Below, piece after piece: positions 49,709 through 58,939 of a DNA stretch of 64,000 nt (positions are counted from its first letter, which is position 1; each line of letters opens with the position of its first letter). Position numbers and translations under genes: made by a program. This DNA comes from CAZUCE01 sp964619265. GTDB lineage: Bacteria; Planctomycetota; UBA1135; GCA-002686595. The DNA lies in the NCBI GenBank assembly GCA_964619265.1, contig CAZUCE010000004.1:124001-188000 (forward strand), written 5' to 3'. Below the pieces are notes generated by a model. The model had not been told where the DNA came from and did no database searches. It was given only the letters and a program-made list of their open reading frames with translations.

Positions 49709-52414
49709 ATGTCGCCCTACATGCTTGCCCAGCTTTTTGTTTCGGCCTTGCCGGCCCTCCTTCCGGTGGCTCTGGAGGATGAAGTTCCTTCCAAGGAGCC
49801 CTGGCGCACGGGGCCGCGTGCAGCCAACTCATTTGTAAATTGGGAGAACGCTCACGTCTCCCCCCTAGCGCTCACGCCCGACGGACGAAAACTGCTCGCG
49901 GTCAACACGCCAGACAATCGGCTGGAGGTCTTCGACACCGGTGCTGCGGAACTCGTCCACATCGGGTCGATCCCCGTGGGCGTAGAGCCGGTCTCGGTTC
50001 GGGCCCGGACGAACACCGAGGTGTGGGTTGTCGACCATGTGAGCGACACGGTCAGTTTGGTCGACCTGGAGAGCTTCCGCGTGGTCGACTTTGTCCGGAC
50101 CGATGACGAGCCCAGCGACGTCGTCTTCGCGGGTTCCCCCGAGCGAGCGTTTGTGACCTGCAGCCAAGCGAACACCATTCTCGTGTTCGATCCTGAACAC
50201 TTAGACCTCGCGCCCTTGCGAATCCCCGTAGAGGCTGAAGACCCGCGCGCCCTGGCGGTCTCTCCCGACGGCACGAAGGTCTACGCGGCCATTTTTGAAT
50301 CGGGCAACGGAACGACGAATTTGGTCGGGGAGCGCAAGCAGAGTCACGCCAACCCGGTCGACGCAAAGGTGGGTCCGTACGGAGGCCGCAACCCACCCCC
50401 CAACGCGGGCACCGGCTTTCAGCCTGCGATGCGGGAGGACCTTCCACCGCCGCCGCGGGTCTCTCACATCGTTCGTCAATCCGAAGACGGCCGCTGGCTG
50501 GACGACAACGAAGGAGATTGGTCCGAGCTGGTTTCCGGCCGGTACGCGAGGCTCTCCGGCCGCCCGAACGGCTGGACTCTCGTGGATCGTGACGTCGCCG
50601 TTCTCGACACGAAGACCCTCGAGCTGACTTACGTCGACCGCCTCATGAATCTGAACATGGGGATCGCGGTCCATCCGAAAGACGGTCGTTTGACGGTCGT
50701 GGGTACCGACGGGACCAATGAGATTCGGTTCGAGTCCAACTTGCGCGGCACCTTCCTTCGAGTCTTGCTCGCCCTTGTCGAACCCGAGGGAGGGGATCGA
50801 ACGGTCCTGGACCTGAACCCCCACCTCGACTACAGCCAGCAGACGGTGCCCCAGGCTGTCCGCGATCGGTCACTTGGCGATCCGCGTGCGGTGATCTGGG
50901 ACGCAAACGGCGATCGGTTGTTCGTGGCGGGAATGGGCTCGAACCATGTCGTCCTCCTGGACGACACCGGTCAGCGTGTTTCTGGAATGGACCCGATCGA
51001 GGTCGCCACGGGACCGACTGGGCTTGCGTTCGATGGAGAGCGTGAGCGGCTGTATGTGCTTGGCAAGTTCGAGGCGGCGATCTCGGTGGTGGACACCGCT
51101 ACCGGACTCGAAACCCAGCGGCTCGCTTTTTTCGATCCGACCCCGGAGGTGATTCGCGCCGGGCGCGCGCACTTGTACGACACCCATGCTACCTCGGGTC
51201 TCGGCCAGGCCTCCTGCGCCTCGTGTCACCCGGAGGGCCGGATGGATCGATTGGCTTGGGACCTTGGAGACCCTACCGGTGATGTGGTTTCCCTGGAGGA
51301 CCGGAATCTAGGTGCGAACCTTCCGTTCTTTCGTCGCAACCAGTTTGAGGCGTTCCATCCAATGAAGGGCCCGATGGTCACGATGACGCTCCAGGATGTG
51401 GTTGGGAACGAGCCGTTCCACTGGAGAGGGGATCGCTACGGACTCGAAGAATTCAATTCGACCTACGCAAACCTCCAAGGCGACGACGAGGTTCTCAGTC
51501 CGGAAGAGCTGCAACAGCTCGAGGACTTCCTGGGCACGCTCACCTTCGGTCCGAATCCCTTCCGGACGTTGGACAACGGCCTGGCGGATGCGGTGATAGT
51601 TCCCGCCCATGCGACCGGGGTCTACGACCTGGCCAAGGGAGAACCGCTTCCGATCGGCAATGCCCGCCGAGGCTTGGAGATCTTTAGGCCGAGAGACCTT
51701 GCCGAGCGGCCCTTCAAAGCCTGTGTGACCTGCCACACTTTTCCCTCGACGACCGGGACGAACTCGGTCTGGCGCCGGGGTGAGTTTCGCGAGATTCCTC
51801 TCGGCCCCTACGGCGAGCACCATCAAGCGATGGGCATCGCGAACATGTCGTCCATACCGACAAGGCGGGTTCCTTCCCTGCGCAACGTGTACGAACGGCT
51901 GGGCTTTTCGATTGACACCACCACGAGCCTGTCCGGCTTCGGCAACCGCCACGACGGTTCAGGCGGAACGGCCAGCGCAGCCTTTGCCAAAGAGGTCCAC
52001 TCCGACCAGGATGCTGCCGATTTGATCGCGTTCGTCATGTCGATCTCCGGCTCGGACCTTCCGCCTTCGGATGGAAGCTCGGTTTCCTTGCCACCGGGAT
52101 CGGAAGGGCAGGACACCCATGCTGCGGTGGGGTGGCAAGGCGAATTCGCGGACCCCGAATGGCCGGTGATCCTCGGCGAGGCCGAAAGCCACCGGATCGG
52201 TTTGGTCGCACGTGCTTTCGACGGGGAACAGGAGCGCGGCTTTGCCTACTTGGGAGAGGGCCGTTGGCAGTCCGATCGTTCCGAACCTGTGTGGCCAACC
52301 GTCCGCCTCGCGAAACTCGCCGTGCGCTGCATCGCCGTGCCCTTCGGCAGCGAGCACCGCTTGGGCGTCGATCGCGATGAAGACGGAGTGCTCGACGGCG
52401 ACGAACAGGACTGA
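49709..52414 (+). CDS. Exported YVTN beta-propeller / dihaem cytochrome c fusion
   Basis: ATG 49709 chosen (the frame opens at 49370 inside the opposite gene). MSPYMLAQLFVSALPALLPVALEDE is a signal peptide. A seven-bladed-propeller-like part carries repeats such as VSPLALTPDGRKLLAVNTPDNRLEVFDT, DPRALAVSPDGTKVYAAIFES, DPRAVIWDANGDRLFVAGMGSN and GPTGLAFDGERERLYVLGKFEAAISVVDT. It is followed by a cytochrome region with CASCH (503-507) and CVTCH (672-676). This is the layout of the cytochrome c peroxidase/MauG-like or quinoprotein-type proteins of planctomycetes. A C-terminal VDRDEDGVLDGDEQD could bind Ca2+. Likely periplasmic electron transfer; no classical partner oxidase is adjacent. Confidence 0.85.
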   Translation: MSPYMLAQLFVSALPALLPVALEDEVPSKEPWRTGPRAANSFVNWENAHVSPLALTPDGRKLLAVNTPDNRLEVFDTGAAELVHIGSIPVGVEPVSVRARTNTEVWVVDHVSDTVSLVDLESFRVVDFVRTDDEPSDVVFAGSPERAFVTCSQANTILVFDPEHLDLAPLRIPVEAEDPRALAVSPDGTKVYAAIFESGNGTTNLVGERKQSHANPVDAKVGPYGGRNPPPNAGTGFQPAMREDLPPPPRVSHIVRQSEDGRWLDDNEGDWSELVSGRYARLSGRPNGWTLVDRDVAVLDTKTLELTYVDRLMNLNMGIAVHPKDGRLTVVGTDGTNEIRFESNLRGTFLRVLLALVEPEGGDRTVLDLNPHLDYSQQTVPQAVRDRSLGDPRAVIWDANGDRLFVAGMGSNHVVLLDDTGQRVSGMDPIEVATGPTGLAFDGERERLYVLGKFEAAISVVDTATGLETQRLAFFDPTPEVIRAGRAHLYDTHATSGLGQASCASCHPEGRMDRLAWDLGDPTGDVVSLEDRNLGANLPFFRRNQFEAFHPMKGPMVTMTLQDVVGNEPFHWRGDRYGLEEFNSTYANLQGDDEVLSPEELQQLEDFLGTLTFGPNPFRTLDNGLADAVIVPAHATGVYDLAKGEPLPIGNARRGLEIFRPRDLAERPFKACVTCHTFPSTTGTNSVWRRGEFREIPLGPYGEHHQAMGIANMSSIPTRRVPSLRNVYERLGFSIDTTTSLSGFGNRHDGSGGTASAAFAKEVHSDQDAADLIAFVMSISGSDLPPSDGSSVSLPPGSEGQDTHAAVGWQGEFADPEWPVILGEAESHRIGLVARAFDGEQERGFAYLGEGRWQSDRSEPVWPTVRLAKLAVRCIAVPFGSEHRLGVDRDEDGVLDGDEQD

Positions 52415-52777
52415 TCGGTTCCGCGCTCTTAGGTCTCCTTAGGCGGCCGCACCAGCGCTCTCCCAGGGCTTCTCTCCGCCCAGATGATTCGCTCTGTTTG
52501 CATCCCCGTTGAGAGTCTGGCTCGAAGGCTCTCGACTTGAAATCAGGGAGGACCGGCTAAATCTAGATCGGTCTCTCGGATGCAGAGTGCTCGAATCCTC
52601 AGCAGATACGGTTTCGACTCGATACCTGAGCTCTGACAGGGGATAGGTTCGGTAACCGCCTCGGAATCCGATTCGGCTGGAGACTTGTCGAGTGCTCGCT
52701 CGCCGGGTGACCAGTCGCCGGTTAGACAGTCCGCCGGCCATTCGATCCTCGCTGCCCTTGATCGCTTGCCTACTCTG
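52415..52777. other. Intergenic stretch, nothing recognised
   Basis: About 360 bp between two co-directional exported-protein genes. No conserved RNA, repeat or strong hairpin; the sequence is less G+C-biased than its surroundings. Confidence 0.4.
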
Positions 52778-55510
52778 ATGCTTCGGAATTTCTGCTCGTC
52801 TTTGCTTTGGATCGCCCCCGTTCTGTCTAGCACCGTTCTGTGCAGTCCCATGCGGTGTAATCCAGCGCGGTGCGCGTGGCGCGCGCCCATCTCCACGTCA
52901 CAACGGGGCGAAGCAGAGCGTGATCTTGCCGAGTTCGGGGAGGCGTTTGCCGAACTGCTGGCCGCGCGAGCGGAAGGAGCGGGTGTCACGAAGACGCGCG
53001 GAGCCTTGGCTCAGCGGTTGGCCGAGCTGAAGGAAGACGGTGTCGAGTTGCTCAGCATGCCAGCGGAGCTGATGCTGGCGGTCGATCTTGGTCGGTCCTA
53101 CGGAAGCCACAAGAAATGGCGCGGCGGAGTTGAGGAGATCGAGGTCCATGCGCCCCACCTACCGGGTGGCGAACTGCGCCTCGCCCTGCGGCTGCCCGAC
53201 AACTATGACCCGCGGGAGCGGGGCTGGCCGCTGGTCGTAGCGATTGCTGGGGAGGGCCAGCGCGCCGGAGATCACTTGCGAAGGTCCTGGGACGTCGCAG
53301 GGTTTCGCGAAGGCGCCGTGTTGATCGCGCTCGAACTGCCCGCGGAGGAGAAGAGTCGAGAGGAGATTACGTACCGCGGCAAGCCCGGTGGTGTTTCGCG
53401 CGTCTTGACGGCGCTGCGCTACGCAGCCGGGGAGTTTCGAATCGACTTTGATCGGGTCTTTCTCGCAGGCACCGGCGAGGGGATTCCGATGGCGTTCATG
53501 GCGGCCAGTTTTGACCCCGGGCGGTTCGCCGGCATCGTGGCGCGCGCCGGCGACTTGGGTGAGCTGGATGGCGAGCCCTCGCCTGAGAACTTCCTGGCCA
53601 CGCCGGTATGGCTAGGGGCGACCGGAACCAACGCCAAGCTCTTCATCGAGGAGCTGGAGTCGTTGGGTGCGGAGGGGTCCGAACGCGTGGCCGGAGACGA
53701 TCCGAGCGAGCTGTGGCGCTGGATGGAGCAAAACAAGCGCGATCGAACTGCCAAGCGAGTTCGTGTCACGACCGGCAATCCGTTTCCGACGCGCGTGGGT
53801 TGGCTGCGCGTCACGCCCAAGGGCAAGAGCTGTCATGCGGAGGGTCGGATCGATCGAGCGGCTGGACGCATCACGATTGAATCCGAGGGGGTGGCGGCGG
53901 TGATCCTGCACTTGAACGACGAGCTGATCGACTTGGATCGACCCTTCGTCGTGGACCTGGACGGAGCAGAGTTTGAGCGTCAAGTGCGGCCAAGCTTGTC
54001 CGAGATGGTTGACTTGCTAGAGGAGGGCGTGAGCGACGGCGGACGGCTGTTCACGGCGACTGTGCATATTGATCCGATCGCGGTGGAGGTCAGCCTCCCA
54101 GCGGCGCTCCCCGAGGGACGCGATTCCGAGTTCGACGGTCTGTTGCGTGCTGCCGGCGAGGATGCGGACGCCCTGTGGACTCTGGCGACGCGTTGGAGAA
54201 GGGACGGAGCGACAGCTCGCGCCGAAGTGGCCTTGGCCAAGCTGCTGCGCATCCGGCCGGATCACGCCGAAGCGCGCAAGGCCGCCGGCTGGTATGGCGG
54301 GCCCCTGGCGTGGTTTCGCTCGAGAGAAGCGGTCCGTCGCCACATGGACGGGCAGGAGCCCGAGGAGGCCGCTCACCGCGGGCTGACCGAATACGAGGGC
54401 CTGTGGGTTCATCCGGATGAGCGCCGGTTGGCCAGCCGCGGCTGGGTGAAAGACTTCGGCCGGGGGATGTGGCTCTCCAAGCAGGATCTTGAACGCTTCG
54501 AAAAGGGGTTCGCTCTGCAGGATCTGACTTGGATCGAGCCCGAGCTGGCCGATCGCGTGGATCGCGGGCTGTGGCTGGTCGGGGGCGAGTGGCTCGAGTT
54601 GACCGAGGCCAACGCTCGCCATGCGCGGCTCAGTTCGCCCTGGCGGATCCCGACCGGCAATTTGGTTCTGAATACGACTCTCGACCGCGAAACGACCAGG
54701 CTCGCTGCGCATCAGGCCGAACGGGCGCTAGCCGATGTACGCGACGTCTTTGGAGTTCAGCCGGTTCTGCCGATCGAAGTTGCGGTGCTGGGCCGCGAAG
54801 AGCAGGTCGATCGATTCGCGCTGGGCGAGCCGGACGGCCGCCGCGGGCCGCGGCACGTCGGTCGCGTTCACACCTTGGGGAGTGCCTTTCTGGCCGAGCA
54901 TTGGTTCCGGCGGGTAGACGGGGAACTCGAGCACACCGCCCAGGGTGTGGGTCTTTGGGATCCGGGCATCGAGCACGGGGCAGCCTACGGAGTGCACTCG
55001 GTGCGGTTCGCCACAGCGCTGTCCTACGTCGAAGCGCTCGATCCGAGCCCGATGACCGTCCGGCGCGCGCTGGCCAAGGGCGTGGGCGACGACTTTTCGG
55101 AAAACTACTACGCGGAGAAGCGGCTGCCCGCTTGGCTGCGCTGGGGAGCGGCGGTTTACGCAGAGCGATTTTTCATCGACCCAGACGCGAACCCAGGGGA
55201 GGGAGGCAACCCGGACTGGCCACGCGTGTGGTCCCTTGAAAATCTAAATGCGGTGGACGGGCTGAATTCACTCAATGAGCTGTTCGCGTTCGAGCTGAGC
55301 GACGATCGAGACTCGAGCCGGCGGTTGTTGATCAGCGCGGGAGCCGCAGTGGCTTTCTTGGTGCGCGGCGAATCCCAATCGGCCAGGGCCGCATTGCGTC
55401 AGTTCCAAGTTGAGCTGCGCGCCGGGAATCTCCAACGTGAAGACCTAGAACTCTTGGAAGAGGCCCTTCGCGAAAACGAGGCGGCCTTGCGCCGGTTTTG
55501 CGAGCGGTAG
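52778..55510 (+). CDS. Large exported protein: degenerate alpha/beta hydrolase plus pseudo-peptidase domain
   Basis: ATG 52778 is chosen (frame opens at 52685); it gives a hydrophobic N terminus LRNFCSSLLWIAPVLSS. Residues about 110-300 resemble an esterase fold: LRLALRLPDNYDPRERGWPLVVAIAGEG then DRVFLAGTGEGIPMAFMAA. The nucleophile elbow reads G-T-G-E-G, with Gly where Ser should be. A TPR-like linker segment (ATRWRRDGATARAEVALAKLLRIRPDHAEARKA) follows. The C-terminal half has RLPAWLRWGAAVYAERFFID and FATALSYVEALD, paralogous to 42112-43242, again without HExxH. I infer a catalytically dead multidomain surface protein. Confidence 0.75.
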   Translation: MLRNFCSSLLWIAPVLSSTVLCSPMRCNPARCAWRAPISTSQRGEAERDLAEFGEAFAELLAARAEGAGVTKTRGALAQRLAELKEDGVELLSMPAELMLAVDLGRSYGSHKKWRGGVEEIEVHAPHLPGGELRLALRLPDNYDPRERGWPLVVAIAGEGQRAGDHLRRSWDVAGFREGAVLIALELPAEEKSREEITYRGKPGGVSRVLTALRYAAGEFRIDFDRVFLAGTGEGIPMAFMAASFDPGRFAGIVARAGDLGELDGEPSPENFLATPVWLGATGTNAKLFIEELESLGAEGSERVAGDDPSELWRWMEQNKRDRTAKRVRVTTGNPFPTRVGWLRVTPKGKSCHAEGRIDRAAGRITIESEGVAAVILHLNDELIDLDRPFVVDLDGAEFERQVRPSLSEMVDLLEEGVSDGGRLFTATVHIDPIAVEVSLPAALPEGRDSEFDGLLRAAGEDADALWTLATRWRRDGATARAEVALAKLLRIRPDHAEARKAAGWYGGPLAWFRSREAVRRHMDGQEPEEAAHRGLTEYEGLWVHPDERRLASRGWVKDFGRGMWLSKQDLERFEKGFALQDLTWIEPELADRVDRGLWLVGGEWLELTEANARHARLSSPWRIPTGNLVLNTTLDRETTRLAAHQAERALADVRDVFGVQPVLPIEVAVLGREEQVDRFALGEPDGRRGPRHVGRVHTLGSAFLAEHWFRRVDGELEHTAQGVGLWDPGIEHGAAYGVHSVRFATALSYVEALDPSPMTVRRALAKGVGDDFSENYYAEKRLPAWLRWGAAVYAERFFIDPDANPGEGGNPDWPRVWSLENLNAVDGLNSLNELFAFELSDDRDSSRRLLISAGAAVAFLVRGESQSARAALRQFQVELRAGNLQREDLELLEEALRENEAALRRFCER

Positions 55511-55674
55511 ATTTGCGCGGCCAGCGATGCATCTAGAGATCAGCCAGATTCCAGCGAATTGGAGGCCAGCTCGTCAGGGCGCAGGGGGGGCGCGAAGGCC
55601 TGCTGGGGACTCAGCATGCAATCGGTCGGCGGGATCCTGGCCCGAAATCCAGGCGGCGGGTCTACTCTTCGCGG

Positions 55675-56004
55675 ATGGAACACACCGTGATCGCTCTGTA
55701 TCGCTCAAAGCCGGGCCGTGAAGCCGACCTTGCAAGGCTCGTCGCCGAGCACGTTCCGGCGCTGCGCAGCTTCGGACTCGCAACCGAGACTCCGGTTCAG
55801 TTGCTTCGCGCCAGCGACGGTACGCTGCTCGAGATCTTCGACTGGCGAGATGCCGCCGCGGTGGAGCAGGCCCACGAAGACCCTCGGGTGCTCGCCTTGT
55901 GGAGCCGCTTCGAAGAGGTCTGCGAATTCGTGACGCTTGGCGGCTTACCCGAAGCGAGCGGGCCGTTTCCACACTTCGAGCGGTTGCCCAGCTGCGACGG
56001 CTGA
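55675..56004 (+). CDS. ABM-like small protein
   Basis: A 109-aa protein starting with ATG. MEHTVIALYRSKPGREADLARLVAEHVPALRSFGL and LLEIFDWRDAAAVEQAHEDPRVLALWSRFEEVCEFVTLGGL match the ferredoxin-like beta-alpha-beta fold of dimeric antibiotic-biosynthesis-monooxygenase (ABM)-type proteins. No haem-binding or catalytic residue is identifiable. It is alone between two transcription units and may be a stress-related or promiscuous oxygenase. Confidence 0.7.
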   Translation: MEHTVIALYRSKPGREADLARLVAEHVPALRSFGLATETPVQLLRASDGTLLEIFDWRDAAAVEQAHEDPRVLALWSRFEEVCEFVTLGGLPEASGPFPHFERLPSCDG

Positions 56005-56030
56005 GCGGGCTCTCGGTGGGCCCGGCCCCC

Positions 56031-56501
56031 TCAGGAGTGCGCGAGCCGAACCAGTCGGCGTAGGAAGTGCTCGACTTCACGCGAACCGGCTTCCTCGGGA
56101 TCGATTCGATAGCGCAGCTCGGGGGACAGCAAGTTTCCGGTGAGGTCGCCCTCGAGATGTAGCTCGCTTTCGTGGAGCAGCTGGCGCTGGGCGCCGCGGC
56201 GCTCGAGATGCAGTCCTTGGCTTGTGAGCGCCATCTCGAGGGACTGGGGCTCTCCCGAGTCGGACACGAGTCTGTACCGCAGTAGGCGCTCGGCAGGCAG
56301 GTCACGCGAGAGGCAGCCACTCACCAGGACCGAGCGGTCTCCGTCGAGCGCTACGCGTTCTTCGCGAAGGTCCACATCGCGTAGTTTTCGAAGAACCAGA
56401 CGCATCCGGCCGGCAGGCGCGAGGAGACTGTCCGGGGCACCACTCGAGGATTCGGCCTCGGTCTCGGACGAGTCCTGCAAGGGGAGGGGGCCAGGTTCCA
56501 T
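56031..56501 (-). CDS. Hypothetical protein, 156 aa
   Basis: ATG 56501. The first 35 residues are low-complexity acidic and Ser-rich. The rest (MRLVLRKLRDVDLREERVALDGDRSVLVSGCLSRDLPAERLLRYRLVS...ELHLEGDLTGNLLSPELRYRIDPEEAG) has alternating beta-strand and turn pattern and ends with a helix (SREVEHFLRRLVRLAHS). No signal peptide and no recognised family. It is convergent with the ABM-like gene by 26 bp and divergent from the HEAT/VWA gene. Confidence 0.6.
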   Translation of the reverse strand: MEPGPLPLQDSSETEAESSSGAPDSLLAPAGRMRLVLRKLRDVDLREERVALDGDRSVLVSGCLSRDLPAERLLRYRLVSDSGEPQSLEMALTSQGLHLERRGAQRQLLHESELHLEGDLTGNLLSPELRYRIDPEEAGSREVEHFLRRLVRLAHS

Positions 56502-56641
56502 GATGGTTTTGAGAGCGGTCGGGACTGTGAAGCGGGCCTCCTGCTATCGTCTTTTCTCTTCTTCCCCCTAAGTCCTCTGGATTCCCCCACCCGCGGTCGG
56601 TTGCGCCGCCGGGACGCCCTTCCTCTGGACCTGTTGACCCT

Positions 56642-58888
56642 ATGAGCCTCATGCGCACCCTTTTCGGCCTGGTTTCTCTGTTCGGCTCGTTCGCTCTTCC
56701 GGCCTCTGCGATTCCGGTTCTGTCCAGCGAGGCGGGGGCCCGCGTGGTCGCGGAGCGAATCTCCTACTCCGACTCGGTGGATGATTCGATCGACCAATTG
56801 CGGACAGAGCTGGATCGAGCGCCGAAGGCGCTGGTCACCGAGCTGGCCAAGTCGAAAGAGCCCAAGGCCGCCGAGGCGCTGATCGAGGTCTACGACGAGT
56901 ATCAGGTACTCGGCGCGAGGTTGCATCTTGTCAAATCGCTGCGGCACTTCGCTGGAGTCCACGGCTGCGAGGCCCTAGCAATGCAAAAGTTGCTCGATGT
57001 GGCCAGTACGGACCCCGAGCGCCAGTTGCGCAGCGAAGCGGTTAAGCAACTCGCCAAGTCCGGCGCGATTGGACGGGAGTATTTGGGGATCCTGATCGAG
57101 TCGCCGGCCGCCGCCCAGGTGCGAGTGTTGGCCATGAGCGAGCACGTGAAGGGCGCGAGTAAGAAGGACCACGATTTCTACCGCCGCCTGTGGGGGGCGT
57201 CGACATCGCCGAGTGTCGATCAAGACAAAAAGAAAAAGAAGAAGAGCAAGGAAGAGAAGGAACTTGAGGCTAACGCCCCGAAGCTTGGACCTCCGCTGCT
57301 AGGGATTGCTGAGCTGGCCTTCAAAGGCCTGATCACCGAGTTTTCGGAGGAGGAGTTGCTCAAGCGGGCGAGCAGCCGCTCGGTGGCCATTCGAGCTACT
57401 GCGCAAAAGGAAATCTATCGGCGGGGAGGCGAGTCAGCGGCTGCGCTGGCTGAATCCCGATTCAGCTCGAAGGGTGAGCAAGTTCCGAACCGCGTTCTTG
57501 CCGCCGAGTTTCTCATTGTTCATTCAAGCGACGCCGAGGACGTGCTGGATGAGCTCATCGAAGCCGGCGGGGATCGGGATGCGAGTTATCGTCTGCGGCA
57601 CGAGTATGCGCAGCTGTTCGCCAAGCGTGCCCCCGATGACGCGAAGTCGAGCCTCGCCAAGCGGGTCGGCCGGGGAAAGTCGGGCGAGAAGTTGTTCGCC
57701 CTTGAGGCCCTGACTGGGTTCGAAGACGAACGCGGCAAGCTGGGCTCGTCGATCCTTAAACTGGTGAAAGACAAGGATCGCGACGTTCGGGAGCTCGCGG
57801 CGAGGGAAGTGGCGGAGCGCCGGGTGGAGGGTGCGATCGATGCGCTCGAATCGCGCCTCGAGAAGGCCGAGGATGCTGTCGAGGCCACGGTTTATCTCCG
57901 CGGGTTGACGCGCCTTTATGGACAGGATCCGACTTGGCTGGAGCGCCTGGCGATGTTCACGGTTGATGAGCGCAGCGCGATGCGCAACGCCGCCATCCGA
58001 ACGATCGTGGAGCGCGGTGGGGAAGATGTGCTGGAGACGATCGAGAAGGCCCTGACCCATCCCGACTGGTCCACTCGTCTATTGGCTGTTGAGGCCATCG
58101 AGGAACGTAGGGATGCAGAAGCTGTCGGTTGGCTCGTGGCCGCGATAGACCGGGAAACCGGGCGGATGAGCGCCGAAATTTCCGAGGCGCTCACCGGGCT
58201 CACGGGCCAGGACTTTCGACGCAACGCGAGTGCCTGGGCGCGCTGGTGGGCGGACAATCAGGACGGTTTCGAGGTCATCGGGCAGGCTGAATTGGAAAAG
58301 ATGGAAGAGGAGGCCGAAGCTCGCCGGCTTGAAGAGACGACGAAGGCCACCGAGTTTTTCGGCCTCAAAATCGATTCCCAGCGGCTCGTTTTTGTGATCG
58401 ACACCTCGGGATCCATGCAGCAGACCATGGCCGGCCGGTACGCCGGCGAGCGCGGACCTCAGCGAATCACAGCTGCCCGCGAAGAGTTGATCAAGGCCCT
58501 AGGAGGCCTCGAGCCTGAGGCGCTGTTCGCAGTCATCGAGTTCAGCGACAAGGCGGAACCCTTCGAGGAAGGCCTGTTGAGAGCCAGCGAGGAGAGCCTG
58601 GAGGATGCCCAGGAAAAAACCCTGGAGCTGAGGGCCAATGGGGGCACGAACATGTACGCCGGCCTGGAGATGGCCTTCGAACTTGCCGATTGCGACACCA
58701 TTGTGTTGCTCGGGGATGGGGCGGCTTCGATCGGCGTTTCTACGGATCCAGACGTGATCCGCAAGCGAGTGGCCAGCTGGAACGAGGACCGCGGCGTGAA
58801 GATTCACACGGTGGCGATTGGAGTAGACCTCGACATCCTCCGCTGGCTCGCAGAAGATTCCGGCGGGCAGCACGTCTACCTGCCCTGA
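56642..58888 (+). CDS. Exported HEAT-repeat / von Willebrand factor A protein
   Basis: ATG 56642 (ATG 56651 also possible) gives signal peptide MSLMRTLFGLVSLFGSFALPASA. Residues 40-190 and 230-540 are HEAT/Arm-like helical repeats (for example AIRTIVERGGEDVLETIEKALTHPDWSTRLLAVEAIEERRDAEAVGWL). A Lys-rich DKKKKKKSKEEKE spacer divides them near 200. The C-terminal VWA domain has MIDAS D587-T-S-G-S-M, then GGTNMYAG and LLGDGAAS. It probably binds a divalent metal and a protein partner on the cell surface or in the periplasm. Frequent planctomycete architecture; the partner is unknown. Confidence 0.85.
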   Translation: MSLMRTLFGLVSLFGSFALPASAIPVLSSEAGARVVAERISYSDSVDDSIDQLRTELDRAPKALVTELAKSKEPKAAEALIEVYDEYQVLGARLHLVKSLRHFAGVHGCEALAMQKLLDVASTDPERQLRSEAVKQLAKSGAIGREYLGILIESPAAAQVRVLAMSEHVKGASKKDHDFYRRLWGASTSPSVDQDKKKKKKSKEEKELEANAPKLGPPLLGIAELAFKGLITEFSEEELLKRASSRSVAIRATAQKEIYRRGGESAAALAESRFSSKGEQVPNRVLAAEFLIVHSSDAEDVLDELIEAGGDRDASYRLRHEYAQLFAKRAPDDAKSSLAKRVGRGKSGEKLFALEALTGFEDERGKLGSSILKLVKDKDRDVRELAAREVAERRVEGAIDALESRLEKAEDAVEATVYLRGLTRLYGQDPTWLERLAMFTVDERSAMRNAAIRTIVERGGEDVLETIEKALTHPDWSTRLLAVEAIEERRDAEAVGWLVAAIDRETGRMSAEISEALTGLTGQDFRRNASAWARWWADNQDGFEVIGQAELEKMEEEAEARRLEETTKATEFFGLKIDSQRLVFVIDTSGSMQQTMAGRYAGERGPQRITAAREELIKALGGLEPEALFAVIEFSDKAEPFEEGLLRASEESLEDAQEKTLELRANGGTNMYAGLEMAFELADCDTIVLLGDGAASIGVSTDPDVIRKRVASWNEDRGVKIHTVAIGVDLDILRWLAEDSGGQHVYLP

Positions 58889-58939
58889 TCCCAGGCAGGT
58901 CTCGACTCTCGAGCCCTAAAGAGTCGAAGCTCAATCCCC

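Noticed and set aside
56351..56962. 203-aa minus-strand ORF overlapping the HEAT/VWA signal peptide
   Set aside because: It overlaps two better frames and has shadow composition.
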